A DNA stretch of 64,000 bases from CAYTZO01 sp964442525. GTDB lineage: Bacteria; Patescibacteriota; Microgenomatia; UBA10105; UBA927. Positions 5,250 to 13,726 of the stretch are shown in pieces. Each line of letters begins with the position of its first letter. Positions within the stretch are counted from its first letter, which is position 1. The notes under the pieces are model-generated. The model ran no database searches and had not been told where the DNA came from. It saw only the letters and a program-made list of their open reading frames with translations. The position numbers and the translations under genes are program-made. The DNA lies in the NCBI GenBank assembly GCA_964442525.1, contig CAYTZO010000003.1:1-64000 (forward strand), given 5' to 3'.

Positions 5250-7946
5250 ATGTTCAAGTTCCTCACGAAGTTCCTCGATAGTAACGCGAAGGAAGTTACA
5301 AGGCTCCGCGGTATCGTAGAAAGAATAAACGGATTTGAGTCGGATTTCCGAAAGCTCAAAGACGCGGATTTTGCCGAAAAAACAGCGGAATTCCGGTCAC
5401 GGTTGAGTTCCGGCGCCAGCCTCGATGATTTTACTGCTAACGCATATGCCCTTGTGCGGGAAGCAGCAAGCCGAACGATCGGCGAGCGGCACTACGACGT
5501 GCAGATGATCGCGGCGATTGCACTCCACGAGGGCAAAGTTGCCGAGCAAAAAACAGGAGAAGGAAAAACGCTCTCCGCGACACCCGCCCTTTACCTTAAT
5601 GCCCTCAGCGGCCGCGGCGCGCATCTTGTGACCGTGAACGATTATCTTGCCCGCAGAGACGCCGGCTGGATGGGGCCGATTTATCATCTCTTAGGAATCA
5701 AGGTCGCTGCCATTATTAACGACCAGTCATTTATCTATGATCCGGAATTTGATGACCCAACAGCTGTTGACTGGCGTCTCAAACACCTGCGTCCGATCAG
5801 TCGCAAAGAGGCATACTCTGCAGACATCACCTACGGCATAAACAGCGAATTCGGATTTGATTACCTGCGCGATAACATGGCAAGCGACATGAGTCAGCTT
5901 GTGCAGCGCGAGTATCATTACGCCATTATTGATGAAGTAGACTCCATTCTCGTTGATGAGGCGCGCACGCCTCACATTATCTCCGCTCCTGCGGCTGAGG
6001 CGACGCATAAATATTACGATTATGCCAAACTCGTTGAAAAGCTCACATCCGAAATTGATTACGTCATTGATGAAAAACTCCGTACTGCACACCTGACAGA
6101 CCACGGCATTCTCAAAATAGAGAAGATGATGGGGCTAGGCAATATTTATGAAACCGATTTTGAAACAGTCCACCACATCGAAGCGGCACTCAAGGCCAGG
6201 ACACTGTATCACAGAGAAAAAGATTACATAGTGAAAGATAATCAGGTGATCATTGTTGATGAGTTTACAGGCCGGCTTCTGGTTGGTCGCCGTTTTAGCG
6301 AAGGCATTCATCAGGCGATTGAAGCCAAAGAAGGAGTTCCCATCCAGCAGGAGAGTAAGACGTTAGCGACTGTTTCCTTACAGAATTACTTCCGTATGTA
6401 CGAAAAACTTGCCGGCATGACAGGTACCGCCGCAACGGAAGCAGAAGAGTTTAAGAAGATTTATAACCTTGATGTTGTCATGATCCCGACCCATAAGACG
6501 ATGGTCAGGACGGATTTTGCCGATAGCGTCTATAAAACAACACGGGCAAAGTACGCGGCGGTGGTAGCTGACATCATTGAACACCATAAAAAGGGGCAGC
6601 CGGTGCTCGTGGGCACGACGTCGATTGAAAAAAACGAGATTATCAGCCAGTTTCTCAAGCGCAAAGGTGTGCCGCATAACGTACTTAACGCGAAAAATCA
6701 TCTCCGAGAAGCCATGATTATTGCGGACGCAGGAAAGGCTGGTCAGGTGACGGTGGCAACGAACATGGCAGGACGGGGAGTTGATATCATCCTTGGCGGA
6801 AGTAAAAAAGAAAAGTGGGAGTTTGAAGCGGAAAAAGACTGGGCTCGGGACATGAAGGAGTGGGAGAAGCGGCATGAAGAAGTCATCAAAGCCGGAGGCC
6901 TCCATGTTATTGGTACGGAGCGGCATGAATCACGAAGAATTGATAACCAGCTTCGGGGTCGGAGCGGCCGGCAGGGAGACCCGGGATCAAGCAGGTTTTA
7001 CGTTTCCCTTGAAGACGACATTATGAAACTGTTCGGCGGCGATCAGGTCGCCCGGCTTATGACGGTGTTTAAGATGCCCGAAGACGTGCCGCTCGAGCAC
7101 CCGATGGTATCGCGGGCCATCGAGCAGGCGCAGGTGAAAGTTGAAGGATTTCATTTTGATTCCCGTAAACACCTGGTGGAATACGACGACGTCCTCAATA
7201 AACACAGGGAAATTATTTACAAACTTCGCCGCAAGATTCTGGAAGGAGAAAATCAAAAAGATACAATTCTCCAGAAAATTGCCTCGGAAGTCACAAATCT
7301 CGTCGGTATTTACTCAACAGAAAAAAACGAGAGTCCGGACCGAGTAAAAATTGTTACGGAATTTATCTCAATCATTCCCTTTGACGAGGCTTCCCAAAAA
7401 CAATTGACTACCCAGCTTGAACAATTACATGGGACAGCCGAAATGACCGATTTTCTCGTAAAACTCGCCTCGGATATGTATAACGTCCGGGAGGGTCAGG
7501 TGACTGGGGAAGTTATGCGGCAAATCGAACGATGGGTGAGCCTCCAGGTCATTGACAATCTTTGGATGGAACACCTGGATGCCATTGACGACCTGCGGGA
7601 AGGGATTGGGCTACGCGGTTACGGACAGCGCGACCCCTTGGTCGAATACAAAAATGAGGCATTTTCCATGTTCGAACGGCTCATGGCATCCATTGACCGT
7701 GAAATCGTCCACAGGATCTTTAAAATTCAGGTACAAATGGCTCCGCCGGTCATGCCGCAAGGGCCTGTCTCTGTTGTCGGCCCATCGGTTGCTCCACCCA
7801 TTCCTCAATCACGACCCATGCAAACCAATGCACCTGCTTCTGCCGTTGCACAACCTTCAGTCAAACACAAGCTCGGCCGTAATGACCCCTGTTGGTGCGG
7901 AAGCGGCAAAAAATGGAAGCGCTGTCATTATCCCCAGTTGGGATGA
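5250..7946 (+). CDS. secA: Preprotein translocase ATPase SecA
   Basis: SecA drives protein export through SecYEG using ATP. Walker A is at residues 101-107 (KTGEGKT), the DEVD Walker B at 228-231, and the second nucleotide-binding fold has TNMAGRGVDI and RGRSGRQGDPGSS. The tail ends in a zinc site C881-x-C883-x8-C892-H893, typical of SecA that binds SecB or ribosomes. About 25 extra residues (roughly 158-185) lie before the KEAYSADITYG block compared with the E. coli protein. A Pro/Ala-rich linker precedes the zinc tail. At 898 aa it is complete. Confidence 0.97.
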   Translation: MFKFLTKFLDSNAKEVTRLRGIVERINGFESDFRKLKDADFAEKTAEFRSRLSSGASLDDFTANAYALVREAASRTIGERHYDVQMIAAIALHEGKVAEQKTGEGKTLSATPALYLNALSGRGAHLVTVNDYLARRDAGWMGPIYHLLGIKVAAIINDQSFIYDPEFDDPTAVDWRLKHLRPISRKEAYSADITYGINSEFGFDYLRDNMASDMSQLVQREYHYAIIDEVDSILVDEARTPHIISAPAAEATHKYYDYAKLVEKLTSEIDYVIDEKLRTAHLTDHGILKIEKMMGLGNIYETDFETVHHIEAALKARTLYHREKDYIVKDNQVIIVDEFTGRLLVGRRFSEGIHQAIEAKEGVPIQQESKTLATVSLQNYFRMYEKLAGMTGTAATEAEEFKKIYNLDVVMIPTHKTMVRTDFADSVYKTTRAKYAAVVADIIEHHKKGQPVLVGTTSIEKNEIISQFLKRKGVPHNVLNAKNHLREAMIIADAGKAGQVTVATNMAGRGVDIILGGSKKEKWEFEAEKDWARDMKEWEKRHEEVIKAGGLHVIGTERHESRRIDNQLRGRSGRQGDPGSSRFYVSLEDDIMKLFGGDQVARLMTVFKMPEDVPLEHPMVSRAIEQAQVKVEGFHFDSRKHLVEYDDVLNKHREIIYKLRRKILEGENQKDTILQKIASEVTNLVGIYSTEKNESPDRVKIVTEFISIIPFDEASQKQLTTQLEQLHGTAEMTDFLVKLASDMYNVREGQVTGEVMRQIERWVSLQVIDNLWMEHLDAIDDLREGIGLRGYGQRDPLVEYKNEAFSMFERLMASIDREIVHRIFKIQVQMAPPVMPQGPVSVVGPSVAPPIPQSRPMQTNAPASAVAQPSVKHKLGRNDPCWCGSGKKWKRCHYPQLG

Positions 7947-8010
7947 AAAGTGTTGCCATCCTGAGTAAGGCCGAAGTATGGGAGAAGTGCCATTACCGCA
8001 ACCCGAGTAG

Positions 8011-8040
8011 TTGACAAACGTAATACATTTGTAATACAAT
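8011..8040 (+). promoter_or_regulatory. Promoter of the toxin-antitoxin remnant with direct-repeat operator
   Basis: TTGACA (8011-8016) is followed after 18 bases by TACAAT (8035-8040). GTAATAC is repeated at 8020-8026 and 8031-8037, 11 bases apart, inside the spacer and -10. Such one-turn spacing is typical of sites for ribbon-helix-helix antitoxins, so the CopG-like antitoxin may repress here. The predicted transcription start falls after the ATG at 8041, so that ATG may not be used. Confidence 0.6.
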
Positions 8041-8336
8041 ATGACAAGAATCAAAGTTAAGAAGTTTGTATGGGATGAATGGAACATTGAACACATTAGG
8101 AAGCATAACGTCACTCAGTTTAGAAATTATTGTTAGTATTCGGAATATCGCCTATCAGACGAACACATAGCGAACGATATTTGACTGTTGGGAGATCAGG
8201 AAAAAGAATTATTACTGTGATAGTAAGGAGAGAAAGTCCGACGACATATTATATCGTGACTGCACGAGATGCGAATAAGAAAGAAAGGAGAGATGTGTAT
8301 GAAAAAGAACGGAAAATCAAGAATACCAAAATTTAA
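8041..8336 (+). pseudogene. BrnT-type toxin remnant, frameshifted
   Basis: From 8041 one frame reads MTRIKVKKFVWDEWNIEHI then RKHNVT, the N-terminus of BrnT ribonuclease toxins, and stops at 8134-8136. The C-terminal half (HSERYLTVGRSGKRII, then TARDANKKERRDVYEKE) is in another frame, 8121-8336. The middle reads best in the third frame, so at least one and perhaps two indels are needed. BrnT is normally about 90 aa and cleaves RNA. The toxin is therefore probably dead, unless the indels are sequencing errors. It overlaps the start of the antitoxin gene by 38 bases. Confidence 0.7.
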
Positions 8337-8571
8337 ATCACTCGAAGAGGAAGCAAAATTTTGGGACATGCATAGCGTAACGGATTTTGAGGATGAGACA
8401 GAGGATGTTGAAATTGTTCTCGACTTGGCAAAGCCGAGGACAGATACGCTTGTTTTGCGTATTCAAAAAAAGTTGAAAGACCAGCTGAGTAAAGTCGCAA
8501 AAAAGAAAGGATTGAACGCCTCAACGCTTGCCCGTATCTGGATTGCCGAAAAACTCCAGCATTCTCTCTAG
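8299..8571 (+). CDS. CopG/BrnA-like antitoxin, 90 aa
   Basis: The protein fits the CopG-antitoxin family paired with BrnT. It has an N-terminal IPKFKSLEEEAKFWDMHSVT block, an acidic middle, then a ribbon-helix-helix domain (DTLVLRIQKKLKDQLSKVAK and LNASTLARIWI). It should bind the toxin and repress the shared promoter. The ATG at 8299 is preceded by AAAGGAG with a spacing of 8 bases, which favours it over the ATG at 8293. Its partner upstream is frameshifted, so this may be an orphan antitoxin. Confidence 0.85.
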   Translation: MKKNGKSRIPKFKSLEEEAKFWDMHSVTDFEDETEDVEIVLDLAKPRTDTLVLRIQKKLKDQLSKVAKKKGLNASTLARIWIAEKLQHSL

Positions 8572-8573
8572 GC

Positions 8574-8608
8574 TTTTTCTCAGGTTTTTCTCAGATTTGG
8601 ACTATAAT
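8574..8608 (+). promoter_or_regulatory. PhoB-box-like direct repeats and -10 before the response regulator
   Basis: TTTTTCTCAG occurs at 8574-8583 and again at 8585-8594, period 11 bases. A TATAAT -10 follows at 8603-8608. Two direct repeats of about one helical turn placed where a -35 should be is the classical arrangement for OmpR/PhoB-family activators. The regulator gene starts 12 bases after the -10, so it probably controls its own transcription. Confidence 0.7.
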
Positions 8609-8619
8609 ATAGACCTGTC

Positions 8620-9297
8620 ATGAGGATTCTTATCGTTGAGGATGAGCATAAGATCGCGGGTTCCATAAAACGCGGGCTCGAGCAGGAGTCATTTGCGGTG
8701 GACGTGGCATATGAAGGGACGACCGGTTATGATCTTGCTTCAACAGAGGAATATGATCTTATCATTCTCGATATTCTTCTTCCCGGCATTGACGGCGTTG
8801 AAATTTGTTCAAAACTCAGAAAGCAGCAGATTCATACGCCAATTCTCATCCTAACCGCCAAGGGACAGGTACAGGATAAGGTGGCCGGTCTCAATGCCGG
8901 TGCGGATGATTACATGACCAAGCCGTTTGCATTTGAGGAACTCGTGGCAAGAGTGCGGGCGCTTGCCAGACGGCCAAAAGGGTCAGTCGGGTCGGTCTTC
9001 AAGGTTGGTGATCTGACCTTAAACACGTTAACGTACGAAGTAAAACGTGGAAAAACTACTATTGCTCTTTCCAGCAAAGAATTTGCACTCCTTGAGTACC
9101 TCATGCGGCACCAGAATCAGGTACTTACCAAAGAGCAGATCATCGGTCATGTTTGGGATTATGATGCGGACATTCTTCCCAATACCGTGGAAGTCTATAT
9201 TGGTTATCTCCGGACAAAAATAGACAAACCATTTCCCAAAAGCCATACGCTTCTCAGAACGGTTCGGGGATTCGGATACACGATCGGAGGAAGCTAG
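8620..9297 (+). CDS. Two-component response regulator, OmpR/PhoB family
   Basis: An N-terminal receiver domain (residues 1-115) has acidic residues E7-D8-E9, the phosphorylation site D51, T79 and K101. The C-terminal winged-helix DNA-binding domain (about 125-222) ends in the typical TVRGFGYTIG. At 225 aa it is of normal length. The kinase gene follows 2 bases later. Upstream repeats suggest autoregulation. The next genes encode an ABC exporter, a likely target, as for many drug- or envelope-stress systems; that is inference. Confidence 0.95.
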   Translation: MRILIVEDEHKIAGSIKRGLEQESFAVDVAYEGTTGYDLASTEEYDLIILDILLPGIDGVEICSKLRKQQIHTPILILTAKGQVQDKVAGLNAGADDYMTKPFAFEELVARVRALARRPKGSVGSVFKVGDLTLNTLTYEVKRGKTTIALSSKEFALLEYLMRHQNQVLTKEQIIGHVWDYDADILPNTVEVYIGYLRTKIDKPFPKSHTLLRTVRGFGYTIGGS

Positions 9298-9299
9298 AT

Positions 9300-10304
9300 A
9301 TGTTTCAAAGTGCACGCCTCAAACTTACTGCCTGGTATCTTCTCATCATCATGTTCATTAGTATTTCATTTAGCGTAGTTATTTACCGGGGGCTAACGGA
9401 AGAACTCCACAGAGTGGAGAGAGTTCAGCGGCTGCGGCAAATGTTTTATGCACAGGGACTCGGAGTTCAAAATCCAAATTTTCGTTTAGATCCGGGGGTT
9501 TTGCGGGAATCGGAACGACGGATCCGATTGGCGCTTATTTCCATTAACCTCATCATTCTTGGGGTATCTGGCGCGGCAGGATATTTTTTAGCAGGAAGAA
9601 CGCTCAGACCGATTAAAGTAATGGTTGAAGAACAAAACAGGTTTATCACCGATGCATCTCACGAACTCCGTACGCCACTTACGTCGCTTAAGTCCGAAAT
9701 TGAAGTCGGTCTTCGAAATAAAAATTTTACGATATCTGAGGCAAAAAAACTCCTGGAAAGCAATTTGGAAGAAGTCAATAGTCTTCAGGCATTATCCGAT
9801 GACCTCATTCGACTCGCGCAGTATAAAGGCTATAACGGCGTCGTCATGATACGCATGCCACTCTCTCTCATTCTTGAAAAAGCAATTGCAAAAGTAATTC
9901 CCCTGGCGCGGCGGAAGCATATTGCAATCCGCAACAATACTCGTCCGTACACAATACGCGCAAACAAACAGGCGCTCATTGAGCTTTTTGTAATTCTTCT
10001 GGATAATGCGATTAAATACAGTCCGTCCAAGTCGACGATCACAATTGCCGGTGATAAAAAAGACGGAACTATCCGCATTCATGTAACCGATCAGGGCATG
10101 GGGATCGATCAGAAGGACCTGCCGCACATTTTTGATCGATTCTATCGCGCAGATAAATCCCGCACAAAAACAGGCATTGCCGGGTATGGCTTGGGACTGT
10201 CGATCGCAAGGCAGATAGCAGAGAGACACAACGGAGCAATAAAAGTCACAAGTACGCTTCAAAAAGGGAGCACATTTACCGTCGAACTACGGGCCAGCAC
10301 GTAA
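9300..10304 (+). CDS. Sensor histidine kinase
   Basis: There are two membrane helices (about residues 10-29 and 77-98) with only about 45 residues outside between them, so the sensor part is small. A HisKA domain follows with the phosphorylated H121 in DASHELRTPLTSLKSEIEV. The ATPase domain has the N-box NAIKYSPS and the G-boxes DQGMGID and GYGLGLSIA. It autophosphorylates and passes the phosphate to the adjacent regulator. A GGAGG Shine-Dalgarno sequence lies before the ATG inside the end of the regulator gene. Confidence 0.95.
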   Translation: MFQSARLKLTAWYLLIIMFISISFSVVIYRGLTEELHRVERVQRLRQMFYAQGLGVQNPNFRLDPGVLRESERRIRLALISINLIILGVSGAAGYFLAGRTLRPIKVMVEEQNRFITDASHELRTPLTSLKSEIEVGLRNKNFTISEAKKLLESNLEEVNSLQALSDDLIRLAQYKGYNGVVMIRMPLSLILEKAIAKVIPLARRKHIAIRNNTRPYTIRANKQALIELFVILLDNAIKYSPSKSTITIAGDKKDGTIRIHVTDQGMGIDQKDLPHIFDRFYRADKSRTKTGIAGYGLGLSIARQIAERHNGAIKVTSTLQKGSTFTVELRAST

Positions 10305-10356
10305 CCGGCGGGTGGCACGGTTGACTTTTTTGGCCGTGAGTGCAAAAAAATATACT

Positions 10357-11160
10357 ATGAATTACAAAAAAAATATTATCAGCGTAAAAAATCTCATCAA
10401 GAAATTTAGGGATTTTACGGCGGTAAACAATATAACATTTGACGTCGGCCGCGGCGAAATATTTGCTTTTCTTGGGCCGAATGGTGCAGGAAAAACGACA
10501 ACAATAAAAATGCTTACAACGCTTCTTGCTCCGACGTCCGGAGAAATACTGCTCAATGGCTTTGATCCCGCTCGTAATAAAGACGGAGTACGAAAGTCAT
10601 TTGGCATCGTTTTTCAGGATCCGAGTCTGGATGATGATTTAACGGCATGGGAAAACATGCAATTTCATGCTCTCCTCTACAGCGTTTCCCCGGAAATGCG
10701 AAATGCGCGCATACAACAGCTTATGGAATTTGTTGAGCTTTGGGATCGGAAAAACAGTTTAGTAAAAACGTTTTCCGGCGGAATGAAAAGAAGGCTTGAG
10801 GTTGCACGCGGGCTTTTGCATCACCCAACGATTCTTTTTCTCGATGAGCCAACGCTTGGTCTTGACCCGCAGACGCGAAATCATATGTGGAATTATCTTC
10901 GGGGAATTAACGAAAAAGAACACATGACGATATTTTTTACTACGCACTACATGGAAGAAGCGCAGAAAGTGGCAAACCGTATTGCGATCATTGATCGCGG
11001 AAGAATCGTAGCGATCGGATCGCTCGACGCATTAAAAAATCAAACGAAAACAGCCACCCTCGAGGGAGCATACCTTGCGCTTACCGGTCATGCCATACGA
11101 GATGAAGAAGCCAGTAGTCTCGACCATATGCGCATGACAAGAAAAATGTGGAGGCACTGA
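10357..11160 (+). CDS. ABC exporter ATPase, DrrA/CcmA type
   Basis: This is the nucleotide-binding subunit of an ABC-2 exporter. Walker A is GPNGAGKTT, the signature is FSGGMKRR, Walker B is ILFLDEPTLGLDP, and the H-loop is FFTTHYMEEA. The C-terminal extension ending in YLALTGHAIRDEE is typical of the daunorubicin-resistance-like DrrA group. The ATG at 10357 gives 267 aa and the usual N-terminus. GTG starts at 10312 and 10336 are possible but add an unconserved leader. The permease gene follows 2 bases later. Confidence 0.93.
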   Translation: MNYKKNIISVKNLIKKFRDFTAVNNITFDVGRGEIFAFLGPNGAGKTTTIKMLTTLLAPTSGEILLNGFDPARNKDGVRKSFGIVFQDPSLDDDLTAWENMQFHALLYSVSPEMRNARIQQLMEFVELWDRKNSLVKTFSGGMKRRLEVARGLLHHPTILFLDEPTLGLDPQTRNHMWNYLRGINEKEHMTIFFTTHYMEEAQKVANRIAIIDRGRIVAIGSLDALKNQTKTATLEGAYLALTGHAIRDEEASSLDHMRMTRKMWRH

Positions 11161-11162
11161 TT

Positions 11163-11909
11163 ATGAATACTGTCTATATTTTGTGGTTGCGGCAAGTGAA
11201 AAAATATTTCCGTTCCCGCTCAAGGATTATCGGATCTCTCGGTCAACCGCTCCTTTTTCTTTTATCGTTTGGTTTTGGCTTTGGTTCCGTCTATTATCGC
11301 GCGGAAGGAGGCAGTTACATGCAGTTTTTGGCGCCGGGAATTATCGCGATGGCCGTACTTTTTACTGCAATATTTTCCGGCATTGACCTTATTTGGGACC
11401 GGCAGTTTGGATTTCTCAAAGAAACCATGGTCGCGCCGGTCTCTCGGCTCTCTATTATGTCCGGGAAAACTTTGGGGGGAGCGACGGTTGCCAGTGTCCA
11501 GGGAATTATCGTATTTGTTCTCACGCTTTTTGTGGGATTCCGCCCTATTACTCCGTGGCTTTTACCTGCCGCTTTTCTGTTTGTGTTTATTATTGCGCTT
11601 CTTTTTACGGCCCTCGGCATTGCCATTGCAAGCATCCTTGAGGACATGCAGGGATTTCAACTTATTATGAATTTTCTCGTCATGCCGATATTCTTCCTCT
11701 CCGGAGCGCTTTTCCCTTTGAAAGGGTTGCCAGGCATCATGGAGACGATTACGAAAGTAGACCCGTTGGCATACGGCGTTGACGGCATCCGGGCTGCACT
11801 TATCGGACAGTCAAGTTTTGGCATACCTGTGGATTTGCTTATACTTTCTCTTATAACGCTTGTCCTTCTTGGCATTGGAAGTTATCTTTTTGAGCGAATA
11901 GAAGCGTAA
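11163..11909 (+). CDS. ABC-2 type permease, DrrB-like
   Basis: This is the membrane subunit of the exporter, 248 aa with about six helices. The conserved ABC-2 region has the LAPGIIAMAVLFTAIFSG and MNFLVMPIFFLSGALFPL segments. A GTGGAGG Shine-Dalgarno sequence lies 8 bases before the ATG at 11163, which favours it over a GTG at 11148. With the ATPase it would export drugs, lipids or other amphiphiles; the substrate is unknown. Confidence 0.93.
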   Translation: MNTVYILWLRQVKKYFRSRSRIIGSLGQPLLFLLSFGFGFGSVYYRAEGGSYMQFLAPGIIAMAVLFTAIFSGIDLIWDRQFGFLKETMVAPVSRLSIMSGKTLGGATVASVQGIIVFVLTLFVGFRPITPWLLPAAFLFVFIIALLFTALGIAIASILEDMQGFQLIMNFLVMPIFFLSGALFPLKGLPGIMETITKVDPLAYGVDGIRAALIGQSSFGIPVDLLILSLITLVLLGIGSYLFERIEA

Positions 11910-12021
11910 TGAATACCTGCGATAAACAGAAAATATTTTTTACTCTTTACCCAGCCGCAGCTATCCGATTCAAAAATATGCACCTGTTATTAAAGAAGAT
12001 TTCCAGAAGCTTCGACAGTTG

Positions 12022-12050
12022 TTGAATTGACGAATGTAGCCTGTCATAAT
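12022..12050 (+). promoter_or_regulatory. Promoter of the split-barrel protein gene
   Basis: TTGAAT (12022-12027), a 17-base spacer and CATAAT (12045-12050). The expected start of transcription is about 3 bases before the ATG at 12060. Confidence 0.5.
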
Positions 12051-12059
12051 ACATTCGCA

Positions 12060-12515
12060 ATGGAAAGAGTACTAACGTTTCTTAAGTCACAGAAGCTCAT
12101 GGCTATTGCTTGCCATGACAGCGAGGTAATATGGATAGCGAATGTATATTTTGGCGTGGATGAAAAAGGCCTGATCTATTTTGTTAGTCCTGCAAATAAT
12201 AAACACAGTGGAATGATTCTTAAAAATCCGAACATTGCTTTTTCTGTTGCCTGGTTTGATCCCACAAATCACGCAAATAGAAAAGCTGTGCAAGGCCTCG
12301 GTATATGTCGACCCGCACAAAATGAAGATGAAATTAAGATTGGAGTTTCACTTCATAATTTGAATTTTCCTGAGTTTAAGAAAAGGATTACTATCGATTG
12401 GATCCACACAAATGAATGGGGTTCAAAAATTTGGGTACTAAGACCCACATATATAAAATATTGGGATGATGAACTTTATGGAGATAAGGAAACTGAAGAG
12501 TTTACGATAGAATAA
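12060..12515 (+). CDS. Pyridoxamine 5'-phosphate oxidase-like FMN split-barrel protein
   Basis: The 151-aa protein begins MERVLTFLKSQKLMAIACHD and continues with IWIANVYFGVDEKGLIYFVS and KHSGMILKNPNIAFSVAW. This beta-rich pattern with a conserved small-molecule pocket is typical of the PNPOx-like flavin split barrel. Members bind FMN, F420 or haem, or have lost cofactors; the exact role cannot be read here. The gene is more AT-rich than its neighbours and stands alone with its own promoter, so it may have been acquired. It converges on the MacB-type permease. Confidence 0.75.
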   Translation: MERVLTFLKSQKLMAIACHDSEVIWIANVYFGVDEKGLIYFVSPANNKHSGMILKNPNIAFSVAWFDPTNHANRKAVQGLGICRPAQNEDEIKIGVSLHNLNFPEFKKRITIDWIHTNEWGSKIWVLRPTYIKYWDDELYGDKETEEFTIE

Positions 12516-12520
12516 CCTTT

Positions 12521-13726
12521 TTATTCGTATCGAATTGCCTCGATGGGGGAGAGGTCTGCGGCTTTTTTGGCAGGGAAAACACCGAAGAGTATGCCAATCG
12601 CCGAGGAAACACCGAGGGAAAGGGCTACCGATGCCAAGTCTATATACGCAGGAAATACGCGCTGTATAAATAGTGTTGCTATCCACGCAAGGAAAAGCCC
12701 CATGAGACCACCGAAGAGAGACAGAATCACGGCCTCGATGAGAAATTGAGAAAGAATATCGATTTTTCGGGCTCCTATTGCCCGCCGTATGCCGATTTCC
12801 TTCGTGCGCTCAGCCGCAGTGACAAACATGATATTCATAATGCCTATGCCGCCGACCAGAAGCGAAATAGCTGCAATGGCAACAAGAACAAGATTGAGGA
12901 TACTAAAAATCGACGAAATGGCACTGATCAGCTCAGCCTGCTGTATGACGGAAAAGTCGTCCGGTTTATATCGCTTGGCGAGTTCTTGCTCCACCTTTTT
13001 TTGGACAGAGGAAAGATCACTACCGTTATCGACTTTTACGATAAGGGCAACAAATTTTTTGTCCGGATTAAATACCTGAGCGCTGGTATAGGGTGCGTAG
13101 ACGAAAGAGTCGAGATCGGGCCCTCCAAACCCTCCTCCTTTTGGCGCCAGAACGCCGATGACGCGGAAGTTTTGCCCTTCAATTTTGATGTTTTCATCAA
13201 GGGCCTTTAAACCTGTCCCGAAGAGTTTTGTCGCGATCTTTGGGCCAAGGACGGCGACTTTGGCCCGTTTTTCTCCATCGGTTTTCGTAAAAACCCTCCC
13301 TATATTTGCCTTAAAGTTTAAGCCCTCAAAAAATTCTCCTGACGTGGCATAAATATCGACGAGTTCGGTTTTTTTGCCTGCCGTGGCACTTATTGATTTG
13401 CTAAATACCGGGATGACGTACTTGGCCTGACGGATTTTTTCAAGCGAGCGTACATCTTTTTCGTCAAACTTTATTCCTCCCAGAGCTGCGGGTCCGGTGC
13501 GAAAACTTCCGCCCTGGAGTATTTTCCCCGGTACGACGCGCAGGAGATTTGTTCCCAAGCTTTCAAACTGGTTTTCGATATACTTTTTAAATCCCAGACC
13601 GAGCGCCATAAGAAGTACGACGGAGAATACCCCGATGAGAATCCCGAGAGAGGTCAACAGCGTCCGCAATTTATTGCGGGAGAAATCAAAGACTGCGGAT
13701 TTAATGATAAATTGCAGGTAGTTCAT
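12521..13726 (-). CDS. MacB-type ABC permease
   Basis: The 401-aa protein has one N-terminal helix (after LRTLLTSLGILIGV), a large extracytoplasmic MacB-PCD domain (about residues 45-255) and three C-terminal FtsX-domain helices. The motifs GIGIMNIMFVTAAERTKEIG and RRAIGARK are characteristic of MacB/LolC-like mechanotransmission permeases. Its start overlaps the ATPase stop by 4 bases (ATGA). With the ATPase and the membrane fusion protein it forms a tripartite-like efflux or secretion set. No outer membrane partner is seen, as expected for a CPR cell. Confidence 0.93.
   Translation of the reverse strand: MNYLQFIIKSAVFDFSRNKLRTLLTSLGILIGVFSVVLLMALGLGFKKYIENQFESLGTNLLRVVPGKILQGGSFRTGPAALGGIKFDEKDVRSLEKIRQAKYVIPVFSKSISATAGKKTELVDIYATSGEFFEGLNFKANIGRVFTKTDGEKRAKVAVLGPKIATKLFGTGLKALDENIKIEGQNFRVIGVLAPKGGGFGGPDLDSFVYAPYTSAQVFNPDKKFVALIVKVDNGSDLSSVQKKVEQELAKRYKPDDFSVIQQAELISAISSIFSILNLVLVAIAAISLLVGGIGIMNIMFVTAAERTKEIGIRRAIGARKIDILSQFLIEAVILSLFGGLMGLFLAWIATLFIQRVFPAYIDLASVALSLGVSSAIGILFGVFPAKKAADLSPIEAIRYE

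Noticed and set aside
8130..8336. A separate 68-aa gene
   Set aside because: Its sequence is the C-terminal half of BrnT in a shifted frame and it has no ribosome binding site or start of its own.
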